Of a DNA stretch of 64,000 nucleotides, positions 1 to 7,755 are shown piece by piece (position 1 is the stretch's first letter; the number at the start of each line of letters is the position of its first letter). The DNA comes from Sphingobacteriales bacterium (GTDB lineage Bacteria > Bacteroidota > Bacteroidia > Chitinophagales > Chitinophagaceae). The notes beneath the pieces are model-generated. The model was not told the origin of the DNA and searched no databases. It saw only the letters and a list, made by a program, of their open reading frames with translations. The position numbers and the translations under genes were made by a program. Location of the stretch: positions 62,001 through 126,000 of the forward strand of contig SEFT01000004.1 in the NCBI GenBank assembly GCA_004144175.1, read 5' to 3'.

Positions 1-518
1 CCTCCATTCAGTTTAGCAAAGCGCACTTTATAGCCTCGTTCTGCGGGCAGACATTGGACTTTAAATATCTGCTTGTCGTTATTGCTTACTACATACACTG
101 GTGTACGCTTACGCCAATCGCCGATGGCGGTGCTATCGAGGCTACTACTGGGCATATCGATGTTTTTACCGTTCGCAAAGCCTACTGTGTCGGCCAGTGC
201 AAAAGCAGAAAAGTCTGTTTTGCCTGTATTGTAGGCAAACATGAACCTTGCTGTGTTGGTAATGATATGGTAGCCACTGGCCCCGCACTCAAACCCAAGA
301 TCCCAATCGGTACGCAGGTTTTTAGATACAATCTCGTTGTTCTTCAGGCTATAGAATATCTGCCATTTATAATCCTCATTCATGTCTACGGTAGCAGTAG
401 TTACATCGCCTGCTACATGCGGTGCGGCAGGTATCTCTTTGCGCATACAAGAGGTAAGGCAAAGTGCAACTATAAGTACTAAATAAGGCTGCAAAGAGGT
501 GCAAGAAAATTTGCTCAT
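1..518 (-). CDS. HmuY-like haem-binding lipoprotein (3' end cut by window edge)
   Basis: About 172 codons are visible and the C-terminus lies beyond position 1. The reading frame starts at the ATG at 518 and opens with a hydrophobic stretch ending in the lipobox L-T-S-C at residues 22-25, so the product should be an outer-membrane lipoprotein. The mature part contains the HmuY-type motif Y-S-L-K-x-x-E-I followed by W-D-L-G-F at about residues 56-78, then a strand-rich region. HmuY proteins are Bacteroidota surface lipoproteins that take haem and pass it to a TonB-dependent receptor. The start codon overlaps the stop of the upstream receptor gene (TAATG), which indicates translational coupling and shared function. 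The typical HmuY length is a little over 200 residues, so roughly 30-50 residues should be missing. Haem as ligand is inferred from family and context. Confidence 0.75.
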   Translation of the reverse strand, partial: MSKFSCTSLQPYLVLIVALCLTSCMRKEIPAAPHVAGDVTTATVDMNEDYKWQIFYSLKNNEIVSKNLRTDWDLGFECGASGYHIITNTARFMFAYNTGKTDFSAFALADTVGFANGKNIDMPSSSLDSTAIGDWRKRTPVYVVSNNDKQIFKVQCLPAERGYKVRFAKLNG

Positions 519-2644
519 TACTTACTATTGAAGTTGAGGTCAAGTTTTACAAAATAAGTTCTGCCCAGGCTATACGGAGACGCAAAAGCCGGCGTTGCAC
601 TACCGGCCAGCTTACTTGCTACCGAGGTAACGTTAAATACGTTCTTACTACCGAGGGTTAGTTGTATAGCCCTATGCCAAATGTGCTTGCTTACAGATGC
701 ATCGGCCATAGTAAAGCCATCGGTGGCAGATTGCACGACAGTATTGGTAGTGCTATTGATAGCTACACCCGGCGTATTGCCTGTGCACTTTATAAACGCA
801 CCAACGGTCACGCCTATTTTTTCTATATCGTACATCACACTACCACGCAGCTCGGGTGTGTAGAAAAATGTAGGCAGATCGTCGCCTTCACCAGCCAGCG
901 TATTCATACGGCCTACATACCCTGCCCCTACCGATGCTTTAATGCCTTTATAGCTTGCATCGGCACATAGCTGTACACCTTTGGTTTTGAATTTACCCAC
1001 ATTTACATAGCTATAAAAAGTACCGCTGCCGGCTGCAAGGTCTATACGGTTTCGTATATCGTTGTAGAAGCTATTCACCTCTACTTTTACGGTTACGTCT
1101 TCTATCTTCTTATTGTAGGCCAGGCTGGCGCTATAGTTATCCGAGTATTCAGGCTTCAGGTTTTCATTACCGTCAATATCATGGTTCACATCATGAAAGT
1201 CGAAGTAAAGTTCCTTGAGCGATGGCGCCCTGAAACCACGTGCATAAGAGCTACGAAGCGTGAAAGCATGGTAGCTATACAATACATTTACAGAAGGTAT
1301 CAATGGCGATCCGTATGCGGTATTATATGCATAGCGGAGCCCGGGGCGCAGTATCAGGTTTTTCACAGGCTTGTACTCTGCACTTACAAATACGGCATAG
1401 TCGCCTATCTGCTGTTTTTTGTTCTTAATGCGTACACCTGTTCCGGTCTCTATATTTATATCGTAGCCTACTTCGTAGTTCAATTTCTTTTCAGGCTTGG
1501 CAGTGCTCAAAGTAGCCCTTGATGACAAGGCGCCAAACTTAGAAGTATCCTGTGAGCCTGTTCCTTCTGATAGTGACTCGCTTAATGTGGTCAGGTCCTT
1601 TGCATAGGCATTCTTTACACGTTTAAAGTCGTTGTAAGACACCTGTGCATTCAGGTTGTAATAGCGGGCTATGGTGCTGTTGGCAAATACCGCATTGCCT
1701 ATGCGTGTAGTATGATAGTAATCGTCTACCGCATTTTCACCAAAGTAGTCAGGCGTGCCTCTGTTGATGATCGTTTCCCTAAAGTAATCTCCCTTATAGC
1801 TTAGTGTCGTATTGTTCAGCTTATAGGTATACTGCAGGTTGCCATTGTATTGTATCTTAGGCTTCCACTGGCTGGCACGGCTGCTGTCTGCGGGTAGTGC
1901 CGAAAAATCAAACAGCTTTTCCGATACACCTTGCCTCCAGCCGTTAAACAAATTTCTTGCTCCGCTTACTATTATCGTTTGGTTGCGTTGACGCACATTT
2001 ATCCGGCCATTCAGGTTGTAGTTACCTACGCTTTCGGTATAGGATGTCGCCCCGGCTTCTACATTATGGCTTATCGACTTCCGGGTAATGATATTGATCG
2101 TTCCGGCAAGGGCATCGGTGCCATAGGTTACTGACATAGGGCCTTCTATTATCTCGATGCGTTCGGCATTGTGCAACATTATCTGCGATATGTCTATATC
2201 ACCATCCTGCCTCCCTATCACCGGCACACCATCTACCAATATCTTCACGTTTTGCCCGCTGATACCTTGTAAGCTCAATGAACTGCCCAGTATATTGTCC
2301 TGCGACAGACCAATGTTCATTTCATTCATCATTACATCGCGCAGGTTTTGTGCGCCCATCGTTTCTATCTTTTCACGGCCTATCAGGCGTACGCGCTGTA
2401 CCGTTTTGTCAGCAGGACGGGCGGTGTATTGGCCGGTTACTACTACCTCCTGCATTTCAGGCGCTTTCATGTGCTGCCCTCCTGCGGCGGAGTCAACGGT
2501 ACCCGAATTGCCGGCATAGGAAATTGCTTTATCCCCCTTCCCTCCAGCTACACTGGCTTGTGCCAGTAGCACAAAGCTTAAAAGTGCGCTAAGCGTAATG
2601 TGTCTGCGATAACTAGTTCTTCGTAAAGATGAACAATTGATCAT
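518..2644 (-). CDS. TonB-dependent outer-membrane receptor, haem (HmuR-like) type
   Basis: This 708-residue protein has an N-terminal signal peptide, a plug domain at about residues 65-190 (V-V-V-T-G start, then D-G-V-P-V and I-E-I-I-E-G-P near the end of the plug) and a long beta-barrel ending in F. A FRAP box near residue 470 is followed by histidines and an N-L-K-P-E box within 30 residues. That FRAP/NPNL-like arrangement with an intervening histidine is typical of haem receptors such as HmuR and HemR. The receptor would import its ligand into the periplasm using TonB-ExbBD energy. It lies between two HmuY-like genes, 156 bp after the first and overlapping the second by one base. Cobalamin or another metal chelate is the main alternative ligand. 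Confidence 0.85.
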   Translation of the reverse strand: MINCSSLRRTSYRRHITLSALLSFVLLAQASVAGGKGDKAISYAGNSGTVDSAAGGQHMKAPEMQEVVVTGQYTARPADKTVQRVRLIGREKIETMGAQNLRDVMMNEMNIGLSQDNILGSSLSLQGISGQNVKILVDGVPVIGRQDGDIDISQIMLHNAERIEIIEGPMSVTYGTDALAGTINIITRKSISHNVEAGATSYTESVGNYNLNGRINVRQRNQTIIVSGARNLFNGWRQGVSEKLFDFSALPADSSRASQWKPKIQYNGNLQYTYKLNNTTLSYKGDYFRETIINRGTPDYFGENAVDDYYHTTRIGNAVFANSTIARYYNLNAQVSYNDFKRVKNAYAKDLTTLSESLSEGTGSQDTSKFGALSSRATLSTAKPEKKLNYEVGYDINIETGTGVRIKNKKQQIGDYAVFVSAEYKPVKNLILRPGLRYAYNTAYGSPLIPSVNVLYSYHAFTLRSSYARGFRAPSLKELYFDFHDVNHDIDGNENLKPEYSDNYSASLAYNKKIEDVTVKVEVNSFYNDIRNRIDLAAGSGTFYSYVNVGKFKTKGVQLCADASYKGIKASVGAGYVGRMNTLAGEGDDLPTFFYTPELRGSVMYDIEKIGVTVGAFIKCTGNTPGVAINSTTNTVVQSATDGFTMADASVSKHIWHRAIQLTLGSKNVFNVTSVASKLAGSATPAFASPYSLGRTYFVKLDLNFNSK

Positions 2645-2704
2645 TGCCTAATTCGTTAAGTACTTTATTTAGTAAGAGTAAACGAGCAACATGCTGCAAA
2701 AGCT

Positions 2705-2749
2705 ACATGGACATGCATGCAGTACTCACACTGCATAACATATCCATGT
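2705..2749 (-). other. Intercistronic stem-loop between HmuY-like and receptor genes
   Basis: An outer 7-bp inverted repeat (ACATGGA/TCCATGT) encloses a second 7-bp repeat (ATGCAGT/ACTGCAT). Together they form one long hairpin in the 156-bp gap between the secreted HmuY-like gene and the receptor gene. No T-tract follows on the minus strand, so it does not look like a terminator. It could set different message levels along the operon by blocking exonucleases; this role is inferred. Confidence 0.5.
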
Positions 2750-2800
2750 TCGCTACGCCCATCGGTATTGTAACAACACATTTTACAATAACCCAGTGGT

Positions 2801-4093
2801 TTAGTTGATGCTTAGTTTTTGTACGCGAACGCCTGCGTCCGTTACTATACGGATGATGTAGGTACCTGCAGGCATATTATGCGTATCCAAATGGTACTGG
2901 TTCAATTCAGTGTTCGTATCCGCTGCTACGTTTACCAGTATTCTACCACTCATATCGGCAACTATCAGTTTTGCTTCTTTTACCGCTACTTCGTGCGAGT
3001 ACAGTATATTGACACCTGTTTGACTGCTTGCAGGATTGGGGTACAGCGCCAGTGTAGTATTGTTTGGCATAGCTACATTGTTCATACCAACCGGCTCTGT
3101 ATAAACTTTCTTTTTATTGAAGATGTAGTTACCGTTTGCACTACCGCCAAAGCCTGTGAATATTACTTTCCAGATGTCTTTATTCCTTGTTTGGATGAAG
3201 TACGCAACCGAATCTTTTATCTCATATTGAAAAGTCGAGTTGTTCAGTGGCTTCCAGTCCCAACCAATCACATTGATGTCGCTGGTATACGTAAGACCCG
3301 CATGCGTATCATTGTTTGCAGCAGTTATGGAGTCAGCAAATTTCTGCTGCGCTACCTTTACGCCCCTGTTGTGCAGCACACCTGTTACGCCCTGCATAGT
3401 AGATGCATAGTCGCTGGCCATATACTGGCAAAAGAACAGGTCCCATGCACCGGCAGTATCCGGCTCACGGTCTTGTATCTTATTACTATCTATCGAGAAG
3501 TAGCCAAAGTTCTTGCCGGGGAAGGCATTTTTAGCAATAGTTTGTGTAGTTACGTTCGATCCGTTCAGGTCAGCATACTTAAATGTATAAGTGCCACTCG
3601 TCAGTTTTTCGATGAACAGCTGCTTAAAGTTGCTGCCTATTGTTTTAAGGATGTAAACGGAGTCGCCGGTAATGATATGTGTGCTCATATCATAGTTGCC
3701 CCAGCCCAGGTCCAGGCCATTCATTTCGCCAAATGCACCCGCATCCCAGCTCTTTTCAGAGTTATACATTTTAGGCCATGTGCTCAGTCCTGTGGTATCC
3801 AATGCAGTACCGAATACCGCTGCATCACCCTTTGTATAGCGCCATACGGTAGTTTGCGTGCTGCTTGTACCTGCATAGTTATTAATGAGTACCGATGCAG
3901 TAGTACCGCCAAATGCCTGGAAGGCTATATCCCAGTTGTTGCGCGGGCGTTTTCCTATTTCATCTTTTTCGAGGCTGTACCAAACCTGGTTGGCATATCC
4001 AGCACCCTGAGATACCGTGTCTACGACGGTTGTTTGCGCTTTAGCAGTAATGGAAGAAGCCACCAGTGCTGATAACAGTAAAAATTTATTCAT
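2801..4093 (-). CDS. Secreted protein with two HmuY-like modules and a T9SS sorting domain
   Basis: The 430-residue product has a signal peptide (about residues 1-19), two tandem HmuY-like modules and a C-terminal type A sorting domain. Module one carries W-Y-S-L-E-K-D-E-I followed by N-W-D-I-A-F near residue 55. Module two carries Y-F-S-I-D-S-N-K-I followed by A-W-D-L-F-F near residue 220. Each module ends in a similar strand pair (V-Y-I-L-K-T near residue 150, A-Y-F-I-Q-T near residue 305). The final 80 residues (L-Y-P-N-P, then M-P-A-G-T-Y-I-I-R-I-V) are the sorting signal. It is the first gene of the operon, before the receptor and the HmuY-like lipoprotein. I infer a cell-surface or released haemophore-like protein delivered by type IX secretion. 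The ligand is not shown by sequence alone. Confidence 0.75.
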   Translation of the reverse strand: MNKFLLLSALVASSITAKAQTTVVDTVSQGAGYANQVWYSLEKDEIGKRPRNNWDIAFQAFGGTTASVLINNYAGTSSTQTTVWRYTKGDAAVFGTALDTTGLSTWPKMYNSEKSWDAGAFGEMNGLDLGWGNYDMSTHIITGDSVYILKTIGSNFKQLFIEKLTSGTYTFKYADLNGSNVTTQTIAKNAFPGKNFGYFSIDSNKIQDREPDTAGAWDLFFCQYMASDYASTMQGVTGVLHNRGVKVAQQKFADSITAANNDTHAGLTYTSDINVIGWDWKPLNNSTFQYEIKDSVAYFIQTRNKDIWKVIFTGFGGSANGNYIFNKKKVYTEPVGMNNVAMPNNTTLALYPNPASSQTGVNILYSHEVAVKEAKLIVADMSGRILVNVAADTNTELNQYHLDTHNMPAGTYIIRIVTDAGVRVQKLSIN

Positions 4094-4128
4094 TTTATGT
4101 ATAGTTTATTTAAACGCTCCTTTTAGTT

Positions 4129-4336
4129 GTGATGGTGGCCCCGCACTTGCACCGTCCGGCAGACTTGCTCCCCCGCCATAGGCGCAAGGCAAGGCCATAC
4201 TCATCACGTCCTGTTACGCATACGCACCGGCGCATGCAGTTGCAATAGAGATAATAGCACGGTGTACTAGTACCCTGGCAACAGGTATATCTTTATATAC
4301 TTTGATTTTTTTACACACTGCTATCAGGCAGCGTGT
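4129..4336 (-). ncRNA. Highly structured 5' leader of the hmu-like operon (candidate cis-regulatory RNA)
   Basis: Between the promoter near 4366 and the start codon at 4093 the transcript would carry about 265 nt of leader with several nested inverted repeats. They are a 9-bp stem 4313-4321/4328-4336, a 6-bp stem 4285-4290/4295-4300, CCTG/CAGG at 4274-4285, an 8-bp stem 4218-4225/4230-4237 with one GU pair, and a long outer stem 4129-4140/4193-4207 that closes over further small stems. I looked for the cobalamin, TPP, SAM and fluoride cores and did not find them. It may be an unknown regulatory RNA or an intergenic repeat of the REP kind. Confidence 0.45.
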
Positions 4337-4365
4337 CAGTGGGGAGCAAGAATTGAATTATGATG

Positions 4366-4415
4366 CAAAAGTATAGCGGCGCACTAAAGTGCGTTTACAA
4401 TATCGGTAAAAGCAT
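4366..4415 (-). promoter_or_regulatory. Promoter of hmu-like operon with upstream block shared with the siderophore operon
   Basis: On the minus strand a Bacteroidetes -7 box TACTTTTG lies at 4373-4366. Upstream, at 4415-4392, a 24-bp block reads ATGCTTTT, A, CCG, ATATTG, TAA, ACG. The same block (19 of 24 identical) occurs at exactly the same distance from the same -7 box ahead of the siderophore receptor gene at 20694-20717. This suggests a common activator site or regulon. Confidence 0.6.
4380..4393. promoter_or_regulatory. Palindromic operator-like site CGCACT-AA-AGTGCG
   Basis: A perfect 6+2+6 inverted repeat sits between the upstream promoter block and the -7 box of the hmu-like operon. 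That is where a dimeric repressor would block RNA polymerase. It is absent from the siderophore promoter, so it would be specific to this operon. The regulator is unknown and the site does not resemble a classical Fur box. Confidence 0.5.
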
Positions 4416-4443
4416 TGTTACAATCGGGAATTATAAAACGAAA

Positions 4444-4471
4444 AAGGCGACCCGGTAAAACGGATCGCCTT
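4444..4471 (-). terminator. Intrinsic terminator after the DUF6607-like gene
   Basis: An 11-bp stem (AAGGCGA plus CCCG against CGGA plus TCGCCTT, one GU pair) is followed on the minus strand by a T-rich run. It separates the DUF6607-like gene from the hmu promoter. Confidence 0.8.
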
Positions 4472-4503
4472 GGGCAAATAAAAAAACAAGAAACACTGCT
4501 AAA

Positions 4504-5412
4504 TTAACTCTGTTGCAGGAACATGGCCATTATCTCTTTTACTTTACCATCCAGCTCGGCCGACTTTACTTTGTTGCTCGCCCATTGAGACCAAAGGCCC
4601 ATCAGGTGCTCATTCATCATTTTATCGTCCACCTTTGCCTTCATCTTTATGGTTGGTGTTTTTTCTACGTACGCATCCCATTCCGTTCTTACCACGGTCC
4701 AGAATTTATCATTTTTAGCCCACCAGTCTTTGGCTACCTTACAATGCACATCTTCCATCTTGTAGTAAGTGTTATAGCCTTTCTCCTGCGCTATCAATTT
4801 ATCCTTTCCTTCCCTTTGTATCTTATCGTTATCCTGCTCGTGCATGTAGCCGTCTTCGGTCAGGATGATGCGGTTGCGCCTTCTCATCACGTTGTAGTCA
4901 TTGCGCACGGTGTATTCACGTCGTGGCAATGGTGCATCTGCCGTGTTTTCCCATATCATTTTGCCGTCGGTCTTTACCCAACTGGCCACACCCTGGTAGC
5001 GCGGCTCATCGCTCACCTCCCATACCGTCTGCGTCCATTTGTTTTTCACTTCGGCAGCAGGCAGTTCTTTCTTTTTCCATACCCTTTCACCCAGGTACTC
5101 GTACAATACCGGCGACTCATAAGCCCATTCTTCGCGCCAGTGTTTTACAATCATGCTATCCTGTATTACCAGCAGGTGCTGCATCACTACTTTGTTTGCC
5201 GTATTTACTATCGGCAGTACCAACTCCGTAGCATTCATTTCTTCGCGGTCGTGGTATTTATAACCGTTTTGCGGAGAGAACGTTTCCGCATATTTAAAGT
5301 TTACGGAAAAGCAGCCGCAAAGTTGGTCTATATGCTCTTTCCCGTTCTGTGCTTGTGTTTCAGCTACTGATAATGCTAACAGCGCTGATACTAAAACTGT
5401 CTTTTTGAACAT
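4504..5412 (-). CDS. Secreted protein resembling family DUF6607
   Basis: I place the start at the ATG at 5412, because the sequence from there (MFKKTVLVSALLALSVAETQ) is a clean signal peptide; an upstream in-frame start at 5466 would add 18 unlikely residues. The mature protein of about 280 residues is rich in Trp and charged residues, with K-H-W-R-E-E-W near residue 90 and a Cys pair in C-G-C-F near the N-terminus. It resembles the DUF6607 family, whose function is unknown. It lies directly upstream of the hmu-like operon in the same direction, but a terminator and a fresh promoter intervene, so a link to haem uptake is only suggested. Family assignment is from memory of the general pattern and is moderate. 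Confidence 0.6.
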   Translation of the reverse strand: MFKKTVLVSALLALSVAETQAQNGKEHIDQLCGCFSVNFKYAETFSPQNGYKYHDREEMNATELVLPIVNTANKVVMQHLLVIQDSMIVKHWREEWAYESPVLYEYLGERVWKKKELPAAEVKNKWTQTVWEVSDEPRYQGVASWVKTDGKMIWENTADAPLPRREYTVRNDYNVMRRRNRIILTEDGYMHEQDNDKIQREGKDKLIAQEKGYNTYYKMEDVHCKVAKDWWAKNDKFWTVVRTEWDAYVEKTPTIKMKAKVDDKMMNEHLMGLWSQWASNKVKSAELDGKVKEIMAMFLQQS

Positions 5413-5650
5413 CCTTCTTACAATTTGATGACAAAAGAAGACAATACCATGACAGTAAGCTTTCAAAATCAGGAAAAGCCATTTTCAAAATGAGGAATGA
5501 ATTTTCGGGCGCGGATTTAAGGCTTGACTTTCAAATCGCCATCGACATTAATGCTGTTCCACTTCGCCGGATATCAGACCAAACAAAGGGGGTGTGCAAA
5601 GCGCGGTATCGCTTTTCATTAGCTCATCTTTGCCAATAAACCCTACTGCT

Positions 5651-6286
5651 ATGCCACGAACCAGAACCCTCCGCCACCGTACAGATGCCCGCCATAATGA
5701 GCGGATAGCCGCGCTGGTGGGCGACCATGGCCCTGCCGGCTATGGTGCATACTGGATGATACTTGAAATAATGCACCGAGAAGAAGGTATGCGCATTGAA
5801 CACAGCCGGCCACGCATGCGCAGGCTGGCTGCACAGGTAGGTATAGATGCTACTGAATTTGCGCGACTGCTACAGGGCATGATAGAGATATATGAGCTAT
5901 TCGCTGTAGACGAAAACTACCTTGTATCTACTATCGGCTACACGCGGCATAGCAAGCAGGTATTGCCGCAGCAGCCTATCGAACGCGCATCAGCGACGCA
6001 TCCGGAGTTGCCCGCACCAAAAGAAGATATGGTGATAGAACCGGCCACTGATAGCCCGGTCAGAGCGCAGGATATTCACAACTGGCTGAACCGGACTATA
6101 TCGCGCAGGGCACCTGCTGCAGTCCGCTCCCTGCTACCACTCAGCATAGCAGAAAGCGTGTACATATATAAACATTACGATGACGAACCTGTATTTGCGG
6201 CGATCGACCAGCTACAGGCTGATACAGCCCTTCACAACCATGGAGGCAATATGTATAACGCCATCCGAAAGCTGCTGGATGGGTAA
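5651..6286 (+). CDS. DUF4373 (Lin1244/Lin1753-type) domain protein
   Basis: The likely start is the ATG at 5651, which gives a 211-residue protein. The first 95 residues match the DUF4373 pattern: D-A-R-H-N-E-R-I, then G-x-x-G-Y-G-A-Y-W-M-I-L-E-I-M-H-R-E-E-G. This domain is common at the N-terminus of phage-type replication or DNA-binding proteins in Firmicutes and Bacteroidota. The C-terminal half has no motif I recognise and is not a replicative helicase loader of normal length. No phage structural, integrase or att-like sequences surround it, so it may be a domesticated or stranded phage gene. Role unknown. Confidence 0.7.
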   Translation: MPRTRTLRHRTDARHNERIAALVGDHGPAGYGAYWMILEIMHREEGMRIEHSRPRMRRLAAQVGIDATEFARLLQGMIEIYELFAVDENYLVSTIGYTRHSKQVLPQQPIERASATHPELPAPKEDMVIEPATDSPVRAQDIHNWLNRTISRRAPAAVRSLLPLSIAESVYIYKHYDDEPVFAAIDQLQADTALHNHGGNMYNAIRKLLDG

Positions 6287-7095
6287 CGGGTAACAGCCAC
6301 TACGGCGGAGCAAAATTACATAAGGAACGATTGCACGGAACAGTGGCGGTCTACAGCGGTTTATGCTATACCATACGCCCCCCAAGATCAAACACTATGC
6401 AAGGCATAATAAACCTGCGTCAGAAAAAAACAATCGACAAAAACATCTGTCACCTCGCAACAGAATTAAACGAAATAACTGTTAACATAAAACAGAAATA
6501 ACAAAATGTGCCGTAAATTAAGGTCAGGATTATCTTAACCCACAGTAAACCCACTTCAGAACGGACAGCAACAGCGTAGCAGCAGCGTAACGGCAGCACA
6601 AAGACAGCCTAGCAACAGCACAGCACCACCATGACAACAGCACAACGGCAGCCTGACAGCAACATAACAGCACCATTACAGCACCGTGAACCGCTATTTA
6701 ACAAACATTATGAATATACTATTAAACCGTTGAAAGGCTAAAATGTCTAAGTACTACCAAACCAGGACGCTATGATAAACGTAAGTAGTAATTTGGCATT
6801 TCTGACACCCCACCATTACACTATCAAACCCATATGGTCAGCAACAGCATTACAACCATACAACCCGCTGCCAGCCAGCCTGTCACCTTCGTAGGGGCAT
6901 TTTGTTAAAGATATAGCACTTCAACTGTAGTATAATGTGGCACACTTTTTACTTTATACCTATCGTGGTTGAGGGCGCTCAACGCAACGGACGCAGGAAT
7001 ATGCTTAACTGATGTGGGTGCATGGCCGTACCTCGAGAAGTGGCATCTACTGCGTCTATTTTTCTTTTAGCTTTACACCGATCAACCATACAAAA
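6287..7095. other. 809-bp non-coding stretch with AGCA-rich low-complexity core
   Basis: No convincing reading frame is present. At about 6545-6690 the plus strand is built from irregularly spaced ACAGCA/AGCAGC words, interrupted by stops in the frames I read. The last 200 bases before 7096 are AT-richer and should contain the promoter of the response-regulator gene. The origin of the AGCA tract (decayed coding repeat, RNA element or protein-binding array) cannot be decided from sequence. Confidence 0.5.
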
Positions 7096-7542
7096 ATGAG
7101 TAGCCAACCGCACCGGATATTAATGCTGGAGCACGACGAGGACGACCGCTTTATAACCAGTAGTGTGCTGGCCGGCCTAAGCCACAATATCGCAGTAGAC
7201 TTTGTTACGACCCCTGAAGCCTTGTTCCATCATCTGGCAACAGGCCCACTACCCGATATCATCATACTTGATTTTATGCTTCCATCCGGCAGCGGATTGG
7301 ATGTACTGAAGGCAATCAAAAGCAATGACGCATACAGGCACATACCGGTATTAATTGCCAGTGGCAGCCCACATAAAGATGTTGTTTTGGAATGTTACCG
7401 TGCAGGCGCCAGCTCGTTCTTCGAGAAGCCCTCTAACGACCGCGATACGAGCGAAAAAATAAAGGTGGTAATGGACTACTGGTTCGGGATGGCCGAACTG
7501 CCAATGCAACCTAAGCTAAACCGGACTGCAGCAAACCTATAA
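7096..7542 (+). CDS. Single-domain response regulator (CheY/Rcp1-like receiver)
   Basis: The 148-residue product is a receiver domain with no output domain. The acidic cluster E-H-D-E-D-D near residue 12, the phospho-acceptor Asp in I-I-I-L-D-F-M-L-P near residue 58, the conserved Ser in L-I-A-S-G-S and the Lys in F-F-E-K-P are all present. I prefer the ATG at 7096; the longer frame adds 28 residues that do not look like receiver sequence. Such stand-alone receivers relay phosphate from a hybrid or bacteriophytochrome-type histidine kinase, and the spaced N-terminal acidic residues recall Rcp1. No kinase is encoded nearby, so the partner is unknown. Confidence 0.9.
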   Translation: MSSQPHRILMLEHDEDDRFITSSVLAGLSHNIAVDFVTTPEALFHHLATGPLPDIIILDFMLPSGSGLDVLKAIKSNDAYRHIPVLIASGSPHKDVVLECYRAGASSFFEKPSNDRDTSEKIKVVMDYWFGMAELPMQPKLNRTAANL

Positions 7543-7755
7543 ACAACTGAAAAACAAGCACGTATAATATCATCACACCGCATTGGACGGGAAATCAAGA
7601 AAGAATGCCGGCATTAGCTTTTTAGCTGATAACGACATATTATAGCACAAGTTTATAATCACCTTGAACCTTTCATCTATATATACGTTATCTTTACAGC
7701 TACCCCGGCGCCATTTAATGCCGCACCCATAGGGAGTGCAGCCCCCGAATGAATA

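Noticed and set aside
54-482. Plus-strand frame of 142 codons at the window start
   Set aside because: It is antisense to the HmuY-like lipoprotein, which has a lipobox, a family motif and a coupled start.
2819-4072. Long plus-strand frame of 417 codons
   Set aside because: It is the antisense shadow of the secreted HmuY-like gene; its composition (Cys-, Tyr- and His-rich, no motifs) is not protein-like.
4129-4336. Cobalamin or other known riboswitch
   Set aside because: The hallmark B12-box, and the TPP, SAM and fluoride core sequences, are absent on both strands.
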